Source: Pavlovales sp. CCMP2436
Lineage: Eukaryota; Haptophyta; Pavlovophyceae; Pavlovales
NCBI GenBank assembly: GCA_026770615.1
Contig: MU631682.1
Location: 17,413 to 28,624 of the forward strand
Length of the DNA stretch: 11,212 nucleotides
Direction of reading: 5' to 3'
The notes under the pieces are model-generated. The model did not search any database and had not been told where the DNA came from. It saw only the letters and a list, made by a program, of their open reading frames with translations. Both the position numbers and the translations under genes were made by a program. Positions within the stretch are counted from its first letter, which is position 1. The number at the start of each line of letters is the position of its first letter. Shown here piece by piece: positions 1 through 6,918 of the stretch.

Positions 1-19
1 TAGTCTTAACCTCTATTAG

Positions 20-157
20 CTGCAGCCGACCCCTCGCTGGGTCGACGCGCACGACGACGTCCGGCGTGATGACGCGGAGTCTGTGCGTCTGGCCGGTCAG
101 CGCTGCCTGCGCCTTTGCGGGGCTAGCTATGTAATGTGTTATTTCTTATTTCTGTAA
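20..157 (+). CDS. 3'-terminal exon of an unrecognised gene (partial)
   Basis: The window opens with what looks like an intron end: a branch-like CTTAAC followed by a pyrimidine-rich stretch and TTAG at 16-19. From 20 the sequence is GC-rich with G/C-ending codons in one frame, giving a hydrophilic tail that includes DAHDDVRRDDAESVRLAG, and then a Cys/Leu segment CLRLCGASYVM. The frame runs into AT-rich DNA and stops at TAA 155-157. Another frame stops at TAA 132-134, so the exact C-terminus is unsure. Only about 45 codons are visible, no domain can be recognised, and the rest of the gene lies left of the window. The reading is based on codon bias and the splice-acceptor pattern only. Confidence 0.4.
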   Translation: MQPTPRWVDAHDDVRRDDAESVRLAGQRCLRLCGASYVMCYFLFL

Positions 158-713
158 AAGTGTTTACTGTGTTTCTATTTTATGTTTGTTGTTTTTATCA
201 TCTGTCGGTTATAATTTGCTATTATTTGTTAATCATTGGTAGTCTCTGCATACATAATTGCTTTAGCTTTTGCTTTTTTTTTAAAGTACGACTTACTTAA
301 TAGGAAGACAGGCAGCAGCAGTCAGGCAGATTTTTTTTCGTGGAATTCTAGGTTTTTTGCTCGATATTTATTTGCTACATGATGCAAAAGCATTTGAAGA
401 TGTGTACGTAATAATCGAGGGGTTCGCGTCTAGTCAGGTGGTGGATGTATGGTACTTCTAGATATGTGCACACGCTTGACTCTGACAACAGACATAGTAA
501 GTCACTGTTAGCCGCCTGTCGGGCTGTCGGCATGCCGGGCTGTTCCGTGGACGCCTAAGCTCGCCGCTGTTCGGCCCTCGTTGACCGGCCCTCACTGGCT
601 TCGATTACTCCTCACTACATACCAGCCGACCCTCGCTCGGCTGCGCGCACACACGAGGCCTCCTGTCCCGTTACATTCAGTATGGGGACACGGATTTTGT
701 AACGGATTTGGCG
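158..713. other. AT-rich spacer, then GC-rich 5' region of the next gene
   Basis: Positions 158-500 are AT-rich with T-runs (around 275-282 and 331-338) and no open frame with coding bias. This fits a 3' UTR plus intergenic DNA. From about 505 the base composition rises and a short CGGGCTGT repeat appears (about 518-545). The stretch from 620 to 655 resembles the exon at 20-56 (shared CAGCCGACC(C)CTCGCT). No convincing TATA box or other promoter element was identified. Confidence 0.5.
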
Positions 714-2060
714 ATGCAAGCGTTCCCCTCTTCGCGCGCCGTCCCCTTCGGCGGCCCGCGTGCTGTTCCGAGTGGTCAACCACGCGCGCTCTGCCGCCCG
801 AGCAGGCCGCTGGGCACGGGTGGAGCGCCCAGCGTGCACATATGCGGATCAATGTCCGCACTGCTGCCGTCCGCCCCGCCGACCAAGCTGGCGCCCGCCG
901 CCTCGTCCGGCCTCGCACGTGCCTTCTCAGCGGTATCCGGCTTCGGGCCCACGGCCTCGCTCTACGACGGCTTCCCCTCACCCTTCGCCCGGCTCGCGCC
1001 GCCGGCAATGCCACAGCAGCGACCGGGCGCGGCTCCTGCCACGGTATTGGCGTTGCTGCGGCGCAAGGGCAACCCGCTTGCCCTCCCGGCCAACCCGCGC
1101 AAGGCGCTCGACGCGCGCGCGCAGCCCTCGCCGCTCGAGACGGCGCGCCTTGCCTCCGCCTCAGCCGCCGACCTCGCGCCGCCACCCGCCTCAAACGTCT
1201 TCCGGGCTCGAGTACCTCCAGCTCGGGGTCGGCTGTCACTCTCCGCCGACCCCGAGCTTGAGCGTATTCGCAGTTCGGCGCGCGCCACTTTCCGCAGGCC
1301 CGGGCTAGCGCAGCTGCGCGCGGCGCGTGGGTGCGCGAGCGCGGCGGTGGTGGGCGAGCGAGTGATGCGCTCGGCGCCCGTCGACCGACACCAACTCATA
1401 TGGGGCATCGCGCTCAGCGCAGCGGACGAGTTCGCCGCTGGCGCACTCACTGACGCGGCTTACGAGCAACTCAGCGGCCGCAACTCTTTCGCGCTGCAGG
1501 AGCAGCTAGAAAGAGTCCAGAGCGTCATGGTACGTAGCCTTACAGTTTCTCACATCGCCTGCATGGGACAAGCGTATCACTCACACCCCCCCTCCCCCCA
1601 CCCACCAATTCCCACCGCCGAGAAGTTTCAAGAGCAGGGCTACCACCGTGGCGTGCTGATAGACGGCGATGGTGGCCGCCTTGCCGCCCCTCCACTCTCG
1701 CCGTCCGAGCGGAGGGGGCGCACTCCGCCTGCGCTTTTCACGCTGGGCTCGCGCGGAGGCGAGCCGGGTGTTGGCGAGCCGAGCAGGGTTGCAACTCATA
1801 GCGCGGCCGCGGGTGCTGGATACGAAGTCTCGCCAGTCAGGCAACTCTCGCTCTCGACGGCCAGACTCAGCCACAGCCGGTGGAACCCGCACGAGTCTGC
1901 CGACGACGAGCCGGCGGCACGTCTGGCACAAATGCGCTCCGTCACCTTCGCGCACGCAGACTTGGTCCAGGAGGCAGCCACTCAGGCAGACTCGGCCGGC
2001 AAGCAGCGCGTCGCCGAGGGTGCGGCCGAGTTCGCCGAAAGTTCAAATTCTTTGACTTGA
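714..2060 (+). CDS. Unrecognised Ala/Pro/Ser-rich protein, two exons
   Basis: This is a continuous frame with very strong G/C third-position bias. The first ATG is at 714; a second in-frame ATG at 852 is an alternative start, and coding bias is clearest after it. Splicing out a likely 93-bp intron (1530-1622) gives about 417 residues. The N-terminal half is low-complexity (Ala, Pro, Ser, Arg), as in disordered regions. Residues just before the intron (ADEFAAGALTDAAYEQLSG, then LQEQLERVQ) look helical. The C-terminal part carries S/T-P and basic-Ser sites (APPLSPSERR, RQLSLSTARLSHSRW) and an acidic/Gln helical tail ending at TGA 2060. AT-rich DNA follows. No enzyme motif, signal peptide or membrane segment is visible and no family was recognised. 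Coding is near certain; the function is unknown. Confidence 0.75.
   Translation: MQAFPSSRAVPFGGPRAVPSGQPRALCRPSRPLGTGGAPSVHICGSMSALLPSAPPTKLAPAASSGLARAFSAVSGFGPTASLYDGFPSPFARLAPPAMPQQRPGAAPATVLALLRRKGNPLALPANPRKALDARAQPSPLETARLASASAADLAPPPASNVFRARVPPARGRLSLSADPELERIRSSARATFRRPGLAQLRAARGCASAAVVGERVMRSAPVDRHQLIWGIALSAADEFAAGALTDAAYEQLSGRNSFALQEQLERVQSVMVRSLTVSHIACMGQAYHSHPPSPHPPIPTAEKFQEQGYHRGVLIDGDGGRLAAPPLSPSERRGRTPPALFTLGSRGGEPGVGEPSRVATHSAAAGAGYEVSPVRQLSLSTARLSHSRWNPHESADDEPAARLAQMRSVTFAHADLVQEAATQADSAGKQRVAEGAAEFAESSNSLT
1530..1622 (+). other. Probable intron in the 714-2060 gene
   Basis: It starts with the donor GTACGT directly after an ATG codon. It ends with a C-rich pyrimidine tract (about 1585-1618) and AG at 1621-1622. 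Its length of 93 bp is a multiple of three and it has no in-frame stop, so the gene reads through whether or not it is removed. Its translation loses the G/C-ending codon bias of the flanks, which is why it is called an intron. An alternative acceptor AG at 1624-1625 (96 bp) also keeps the frame. Confidence 0.55.
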
Positions 2061-2646
2061 TTAGTTGAGGCATACATACGTATACTCAAATAGTCCATTT
2101 CAATGCGCGATCGTTTGATCGTAGGGATGTAGTTCACAACTGGTTATGTAGTGTACTGCCACTGTCTGCCTACAGGGGCTGGGGCTGGATCAGATTCACG
2201 GCGGCCCGGCCAGCCCCGACGCTGGCCGTCGCAAGCTGGATCGAAAGGATCGTTAGCGGTGGCGGGCGGCTGCTGTGAGTGAAAGAGGCGTCCACCGAAT
2301 TGTTGTCGGCAGTGCATAGACGAGCGAATTCGGTAAGAGCACCAAGTGGCACCACGCGGCCTGCCGCATTCAGAAATGTTAAAACGGACGTCCCGAGGGG
2401 GCGGGAGGGACGTCCTCAGCTCCGCGTTCAAAAAATCCTCATTAGCGAAGGGTTTTCTTTTTAAAGACCTTTTTAAGGGTTTTTTAGCGTACTTACGTTT
2501 CACGTTAGTTTCTTACGGTTAAGACGTTTCACGTTAGTTTCTACAGTATTTCATCGGCCCCGCCTGTCGTGCGCGTGGCCGCCGCGCCGCGCATCGCCGT
2601 TTGCGCTCCTCGCTCTTGGCTCTTCGCTCTTCGCTCTTCGCAAACG
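2061..2646. other. Spacer with short repeats; possible minus-strand ORF
   Basis: AT-rich DNA (2061-2150) follows the stop of the upstream gene. GGGGCTGG (2175-2182, overlapping 2181-2188) faces CCAGCCCC (2210-2217). GGACGTCCC (2386-2394) faces GGGACGTCC (2407-2415), a 9-bp inverted repeat with a 12-nt loop. A minus-strand frame stays open from 2503 to 2144 (about 119 codons; Lys/Arg-rich start, Pro-rich end). It has no ATG at its head and no recognisable domain, so it is not called as a gene. A CT-rich 7-bp repeat (gctcttc, three copies, 2619-2639) lies just before the next start codon and is probably 5' leader. Confidence 0.45.
2495..2542. repeat. 19-bp direct repeat, two perfect copies
   Basis: The sequence acgtttcacgttagtttct occurs at 2495-2513 and again, identically, at 2524-2542, 29 bp apart. 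It sits about 100-150 bp upstream of the start codon at 2647, so it could be a tandem duplication in the promoter region of that gene. No known binding site is recognised. Confidence 0.7.
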
Positions 2647-3749
2647 ATGCCACGCTCGATGAACGTGAACGGTGAGGCGCAGACGGCGAAGTGCTCGCAC
2701 TGCAGCAAGCAGATCCTCGCGAGCAACATGTCTAAGCACCATAAGACGTGCACGGTGCTCAAGGCGGCGACGGCGCGCAACCAGACCACGGTCAACTTTG
2801 GCAGACCGGCGCTGCCGGCGGACGATGCGTCCGATGAGATCAGCGATTCTGAGCACGAGCTGATGATCGATGCCCCGAGCCTCGTCACTGGTAAGCGCGC
2901 GTGGCATGAGTCCGGCTATGGCAGCGACAGCGCGCTCGAGATCACCGGCAGCGCTCTGACGCCGCCGCTGCCGGGCTCGAGCGCGCTGCTGCCGCCGCTG
3001 AGCTCGATCACTCTGCCGCCGTGCGAGCACATTGGCAGCAGCAGCGCGTTCGAGCCCGGAGCGGCGGCGGCGGAGCGCTCGAGATCGGTGGCAGCGGCGG
3101 CGGCAGCGGTGCGCTCGAGCCCGGCGGCGGCAGCGGCAGCAGAGCGTTCGAGATCGGTGGCAGCGGCGGCGGCATCGTTGCGCTAGAGCCCGGCGGCGGC
3201 AGCGGCAGCAGAGCGCTCGAGCCTGGTGACAGCAGGGGCGCGATCGAGTCCCGCGGCGGCAACGGAGCTGCTCCGGTGCGCGCGAGCCCAGCCGCGCGCC
3301 TGCCGGGAGAGGCCGCGGCTCCAGCCGGAATGAAGCTCATGAAATCGCTCACGAACCAGATGAGCCACCTTCTCGTCTCGTTCAGCAATCTTCCTGCTCT
3401 CGTCGCATCGGCGCTTCCCAGAGCGCTCGACCGGCACAACGAGCTCGCCCTCGCACGGGAGGCGGTGATGCACGCCGAGCCCGCTCTGACAGTCAAAGTC
3501 GAGAACTGCCGCAGCTTGCCCGAGCTGATCCGCATCGACGAGCTGCAACTGCGCATGGACCATTCGCCCAATCTCGTCATCTGCACCTGCTGCCACTCCT
3601 TCGCGGTGGAGGAGTCGGAGTGCATGGACGCCGGCACTGGTGTCTTCGGCTCCGAGCAGCCCTTCTGGAGAATAAAGGCAGCACTTAAATTACATTTATT
3701 GACCGCTACGCACAGCCGCGCCGTGCACGCAGCTGCTCAAAAAAGGTGA
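2647..3749 (+). CDS. Two-zinc-finger protein with Gly/Ser repeat array (one frame break)
   Basis: The first ATG at 2647 has an aaacg context. Residues 16-35 form a compact finger, C16-x2-C19-x11-H31-x3-C35. An acidic patch (DDASDEISDSEHE) and a Ser/Pro/Leu stretch follow, then a Gly/Ser-rich tandem repeat (about 3075-3240). A conserved-looking C-terminal region follows, with a helix around MKLMKSLTNQMSHLLVSF and a second C-x2-C...H-x5-H finger (ICTCC ... LKLHLLTATHSRAV). The stop is TGA 3747-3749. The spacing and the W/L/H pattern recall BED/TTF-type fingers of hAT-like transposases and their domesticated relatives (inference; no catalytic domain is present). The reading frame changes once at about 3055-3074: upstream codons start at positions 1 mod 3, downstream at 0 mod 3. 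One extra G in CCCGGAGC would join them. Alternatively a GTAAGC donor at 2891 spliced to AG 3027 or 3054 restores the frame. Likely nuclear and nucleic-acid-binding. Confidence 0.65.
2953..3240 (+). repeat. 69-bp tandem repeat array with one inverted unit
   Basis: Two full 69-bp units lie at 3075-3143 and 3144-3212, and a partial unit starts at 3213. Each encodes a G/A-L/F-E-I-GGSGGG... half followed by an A-L-E-PGGGSGS half. A shorter 29-bp half-unit (3046-3074) precedes them and holds the frame break. The stretch from about 2953 to 3010 matches the reverse complement of a unit around its GGGCTCGAGC core, so in the plus-strand protein it reads as Pro/Leu-rich instead of Gly/Ser-rich. Confidence 0.7.
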
Positions 3750-3829
3750 ATGCGCGCCCTCTCTCTTTCCTTAACCTTTTTTTAATTTTTTATATATATC
3801 TATTTTAACGTCCTTCACCAGTACTTCAA

Positions 3830-3835
3830 AATAAA
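3830..3835 (+). terminator. Poly(A) signal AATAAA
   Basis: AATAAA lies about 80 bp after the stop at 3749, in AT-rich DNA. This is the expected position for the 3' end of the zinc-finger gene. It argues against the alternative that a GTGAAT donor at 3746 links this gene to the next exon. Confidence 0.5.
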
Positions 3836-3919
3836 GTTTTATGCTTAGCCTAACTTTTCAGCACTTCACTCACCTTCCATACAATTAAACCACATAATCA
3901 CTCCCCTCTTCATAAAAAG

Positions 3920-4962
3920 CGGACACTAACCGCACGGCGGGCCGCAACTGCGCGAGGCGCGTCCTCATGCTCGTGAAGGAGCACAGTAGGGGGACCGCTG
4001 CGCTACTCCTGGGCGCCACCTCAACTTTGTGGCCGGCGCTAAGGAGGCGGGCATCTGCTGGAACGCGCCCCAGCTCTACACGGACTGCAACGACTTCTGC
4101 GATCGCTCGCTGGCCATCTACTTCAAGGGCAAGCCCCTCCACTTCACGCACACCTCCGCGGCCGTGTCGAAGCGCGCTGAGCAGAGTAAGGTGGTTTAGA
4201 AGCTTCGGCGCGTGCCGCCCAAACTTCCGGACAGCATGTGGCGTTTCTAGATATATTTCTCTATTTATTTATAAGTTGTCAATTCATCACGTTTGTTAGA
4301 TTTATATTTCAGAAGTAACTTTCCACACAAAAACAAAAAAAATGATTTTGGCCATAACTCCTGCCAACAGCTCTATTGGCTCTAAAATTTTGAGGTTGCG
4401 CTCATTACTATTATGGCCGTGCGCATCTTTTAACCCTGCAAACATGCGCGCCGGTCGCGACGCGCGCAACTGTTACTCTTACAACTACTCTTAAGCCTGC
4501 AACTCTCTCAACTGCACTTCCAAGGCGAGACCCGGGACGTCGCCGAGATCTCAGAATCCAGGACGTCCCAGGTGGCGGGACGTCTGAGAGAATGTCGGGC
4601 AGTCACACCTTTTTCTGAACGCGCCGGGTGGCCTGCATGGTACATGCACTCCGTATGTGGGCAGAGCTCCTGCTGGCCGATTGCCCAGCCGTTCCCACTC
4701 CGGACTTGACCGCCATCCCGCCCCCTCCCCCCCTGCCCGCAGGATATTCCCAAGTTAGTTTCGACGCTCGATGGGCTAAAAGACTACGCACTGCTCACCG
4801 CGGAGTGCAGCACTAGCAGGCAATGCTACGGCAGCTCTTCTCGCACAAGGCGGCGACACAGATCGAGGTCTCAGGGGTTCCTCCTTCAGCCCCTCGTCAC
4901 CTGCGCCGCGTCCTTCCGGCGGCAAAGCGTCGGCAGGCTCGCCGGTAGAAGAGGCATCATAA
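3920..4962 (+). CDS. Three-exon gene of unknown function (frame breaks)
   Basis: Proposed exons are 3920-4185, 4525-4571 and 4743-4962. Exon 1 ends at donor GTAAGG in phase 1 and exon 2 starts in the matching phase. Exon 2 ends at donor GTGGCG in phase 0 and exon 3 starts in phase 0 after a C-rich tract and GCAG. Exon 1 encodes a Cys/aromatic-rich block (GICWNAPQLYTDCNDFCDRS, then IYFKGKPLHFTHTS). Exons 2 and 3 give DVAEISESRTSQ joined to DIPKLVSTLDGLKDYALL, then LRQLFSHKAATQIEVSG and a Ser/Pro tail ending at TAA 4960-4962. Three one-base breaks interrupt the frame: in the G5 run 3989-3993, near 4815-4823, and in the G4 run 4874-4877. Each is repaired by one added base. The 5' end is uncertain: either an exon entering at 3920 or a start at ATG 3967. 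No family was recognised. It may be a real gene with assembly errors, or a decaying one. Confidence 0.5.
4186..4524 (+). other. Probable intron 1 of the 3920-4962 gene
   Basis: The donor is GTAAGG at 4186. The acceptor is AG 4523-4524 after a pyrimidine-rich CTCTCAACTGCACTTCCA stretch with branch-like CTCAAC. The inside is AT-rich (4240-4345) with in-frame stops, the first being TAG 4197-4199. The phase agrees with the flanking exons. The gene could instead simply end at 4199; the coding look of 4525-4571 and 4743-4962 favours splicing. Confidence 0.4.
4572..4742 (+). other. Probable intron 2 of the 3920-4962 gene
   Basis: It runs from GTGGCG at 4572 to GCAG at 4739-4742, preceded by a long C-rich pyrimidine tract (about 4720-4738). 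The C-rich tract resembles the one in the intron at 1530-1622. Both neighbouring exons are in phase 0, and the intron holds an in-frame TGA. Confidence 0.55.
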
Positions 4963-5266
4963 CATAAGTCATAACAAAGCAGACAGCAGTGAGTAATCTA
5001 TATTAGATTGCGAGTTCCACTACACTAGAATTAAGCAAACCGAGGTTACTATTTACAATATAACATGCTTGCAATACGTAATAATATATAGCAATGCATT
5101 TATACACCAGTATTTTGATTCGATGCGACAGTGTCCGCCTGCGAAAATTTTACTGCGTTGCGCGCACTCACGCGCTCTGCAGCTCGCGCAATTATGCGCA
5201 GAAAGTAATGGATATTCTTAGTAGTGTCTATTTCCCACGCCGAGAGCAAGGGGGAGTGTGTGCTCA
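4963..5266. other. AT-rich spacer between convergent genes
   Basis: This separates the 3' end of a plus-strand gene from the 3' end of a minus-strand gene, so it should hold two 3' UTRs. It is AT-rich up to about 5130, then mixed. No AATAAA in the expected position, no RNA gene and no coding frame were seen. Confidence 0.5.
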
Positions 5267-6591
5267 CTACTCGGAGTCGGCGTCGGAGGACCCGGCGGGC
5301 TCGCGCGCGCCGCCCGGAGGCGGCTGCTGCTGCTTAAGTGCCGGGTTGGGCATGTAGACGTAGTGCGCCTCCTCGAGCAGCTCGTGCACAGAGCTGCCCG
5401 GCTGGTGCGTCGCCAGCCTGCGAGTCGGAGTAAAACGGAGGTGCACGATTCAGGGGGCAAAGTGGTCAGCGCGGGACAATTCGCGGCGCGCAAGTGCTGG
5501 TGCACGGGTGCGGGAGCGCACGCGGCTCACCTCGCCGAACGGCGCACAGGCGTGAGTGCGAGCTCCGTGGCGAGCTCGCCCACCAGCCCCTCTTTCTGCG
5601 CCGAGCGCGAGACGCGCGCGATCGCGTACCGCGCGGGCGACGCCAGCGGCTGGTGCAGCTCGCGCGTGCTGATTCCAAGCGCCTCGAGCTCGTGTGAACC
5701 CCGCTTGCGCGCGGGTGTCGCATCCCTGGGCGCCTCGGCGAGCGCCTTGCCGAAGGCCGCTACCGCCGCGCCGTCTGCCGGCGTGCCCGCGGACGGGAGG
5801 GAGAACGGGACGGCCACGCGTGCGGCAGAGCCCAGGGCGCGTGTCACACCGCGTTCGCACGCACCGGAGGCCACGCCGCCGTCTGGCGTCGCGGCGGCGG
5901 GCGGCAGCGCCTCGGTCGGGCTCGGCGGCGGAGTCGCCATCTTGCATTCAGCCGCCGTCTGCTCGGGCGGCGTGTCGACCTGCGCCCGCACCAGCGCCCC
6001 CGCGTCCGGCGTGGCCGGCGCGGCAAGCTCAGACAAGCGCCCGGCAAGCGCGCACGGCCCCGGCGCGTCCGCATCGGAGAGGGTGAGGCGTGAGGGTGTG
6101 TAGCCGAGGGCGGAGAGCTCCTCGAGTGCGAGCGATACGCGTGATGGCGTACGCTTGGGCGTAGGCAGCGCCGGCGTGCGCGGCTCGTGGCTCAGCTCGC
6201 GCGACACTGAGTAGTCTGTCAGCTGTGTCCGACCGGGGGCAGCGCGCGCGCTCATCGGTGACGCTGGCACGCGCGCGCACGAGGCGGGCCCACGCGCTGA
6301 GGAAGGCGAGGGAGCCGGCGGCCCGTGCGCAACGACGCGCTTCGCGCCGCCCTTGAGCGCAGAGTTGGTGAGTGAGGACCGGGGTGACGGCACGCCAGCG
6401 AGGAGAGCGTGCTCAGCAGGCACGAGCGACGGCGCGCGCCGATGCAGCACGTGGTCACCGACGCTGCGGTTGCCGCCGAGCATGCGCGCGCTACACTCCT
6501 GCGCGTGCCCCTCCTGTGCGTGCGGCACGTTCGCGCTCACAAGCACGCGGCGGGCAGAGCCGCTCAGGTTGAGCCGCTTGCTCGGCGTCAT
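5267..6591 (-). CDS. Ser/Thr-Pro-rich basic protein with TPVRRSAR motif, possibly CKAP2-like
   Basis: Exon 1 runs from ATG 6591 to 5531 and exon 2 from 5417 to TAG 5269-5267, giving 403 residues. The splice restores the codon exactly (AG + G = Arg). The protein is disordered in character with many proline-directed sites (MTPSKR, RTPALPTPKRTPSR, YTPSRL), as in cell-cycle kinase substrates. The conserved part is C-terminal: ARYAIARVSR, ELALTPVRRSAR (T347-R354), then LLEEAHYVYMPNPAL and an acidic tail ending DADSE. A TPVRRSxR motif followed by an aromatic-x-P-N-x-A-L segment recalls the C-terminal region of vertebrate CKAP2-type spindle microtubule proteins; this is from memory of the family and not an alignment. 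The open frame extends upstream of ATG 6591 without another ATG. A TATA box and a repeated motif lie upstream. Coding is near certain, the family tentative. Confidence 0.75.
5418..5530 (-). other. Intron of the TPVRRSAR gene
   Basis: On the minus strand it begins GTGAGC (5530-5525), a strong donor. It ends in a pyrimidine-rich stretch (CCTCCGTTTTACTCCGACTC) and CAG at 5420-5418. It is 113 bp long. Without removal the frame stops at TGA 5529-5527, inside the donor. Removing it joins two segments of clear coding bias in phase. Confidence 0.75.
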
Positions 6592-6624
6592 GCGGCAGCT
6601 CTCGAGCGCCAATTCGAACTCTCT

Positions 6625-6672
6625 TTTAAACTTCAACTGAAACTGCTGTGCAATGTTCGGTTGAAGTTTAAA
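6625..6672. repeat. 17-bp inverted repeat in the 5' leader
   Basis: Arm tttaaacttcaactgaa (6625-6641) faces ttcggttgaagtttaaa (6656-6672) with one mismatch and a 14-nt loop. It lies 34-81 nt upstream of the start codon of the minus-strand gene, so an RNA hairpin in the 5' leader is possible. Confidence 0.7.
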
Positions 6673-6675
6673 TGC

Positions 6676-6760
6676 TGTCGCAGATATGGCTTATTTTCTG
6701 TCGCAGATATGCGCTGTCGTAGATATGCTTATATAATATGTATGTGATGTCAGATATGGC
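6676..6760 (-). promoter_or_regulatory. Probable promoter: TATA box plus four motif repeats
   Basis: On the plus strand, TGTCGCAGATATGGC (6676-6690), TGTCGCAGATATGC (6699-6712), TGTCGTAGATATGC (6715-6728) and TGTCAGATATGGC (6748-6760) are near-copies of one motif (minus strand: GCCATATCTGCGACA). A palindromic TTATATAA at 6729-6736 lies between the third and fourth copies and would serve as the TATA box of the minus-strand gene starting at 6591, placing transcription start near 6700. The motif may bind a transcription factor; none is identified. Confidence 0.5.
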
Positions 6761-6799
6761 GAGTTGAGCGAAAGCTGAAACGCACGATATTCGATTTTT

Positions 6800-6805
6800 T
6801 TTATT
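6800..6805 (-). terminator. Poly(A) signal on minus strand
   Basis: TTTATT on the plus strand reads AATAAA on the minus strand, only 9 bp after the stop of the 34-codon ORF (6918-6814), within an AATAATAATAAAAAA run. It could end transcripts from the left leader copy. Confidence 0.35.
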
Positions 6806-6813
6806 ATTATTAG

Positions 6814-6918
6814 TCACCCGGCAATGAAGCCACTAGCCAGTCCCATCATGTTGAAGCCAGATGGCAGGGTGTTCCCATCTGGCGGGGCCTCACTGCCCGG
6901 CGCCGCCGCGACGGGCAT
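6814..6918 (-). CDS. 34-codon ORF sharing the N-terminus of the broken coiled-coil gene
   Basis: ATG 6918 to TGA 6816-6814 encodes a peptide whose first half (MPVAAAPGSEAPPDGNTLPS) matches the start of the broken ORF at 8229 (MPVAAAPGSEALPDGNILPS). Identity ends where the DNA duplication ends, after LPSG(F/Y)N. The remainder (MMGLASGFIAG) is unrelated, followed at once by a stop and a poly(A)-like run. It is most likely the truncated remnant of a partial gene duplication. It could also be a small functional peptide, or a first exon with a GTGACT donor at its stop. Confidence 0.3.
   Translation of the reverse strand: MPVAAAPGSEAPPDGNTLPSGFNMMGLASGFIAG

Noticed and set aside
592..1450. Long minus-strand and alternative plus-strand open frames over the first gene
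   Set aside because: They are GC-driven shadows: third-position bias favours the plus frame starting at 714, and the alternatives are Arg-rich low-complexity translations.
3008..3637. Minus-strand 209-codon Pro/Leu-repeat frame over the zinc-finger gene
   Set aside because: It is open only because the 69-bp repeat reads in both directions; the plus strand carries two zinc fingers and better codon bias.
3746..3919. Intron joining the zinc-finger gene to the exon at 3920
   Set aside because: The donor GTGAAT leaves phase 2 while the exon at 3920 needs phase 1, the acceptor lacks a pyrimidine tract at the AG, and a poly(A) signal lies at 3830. It is not fully excluded, given possible homopolymer errors at the A6 run before the donor.
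5258..6103. Plus-strand 281-codon frame over the TPVRRSAR gene
   Set aside because: It covers the minus-strand gene antisense, crosses its intron, and has Ala/Arg/Ser-rich composition typical of antisense reading of GC-rich genes.
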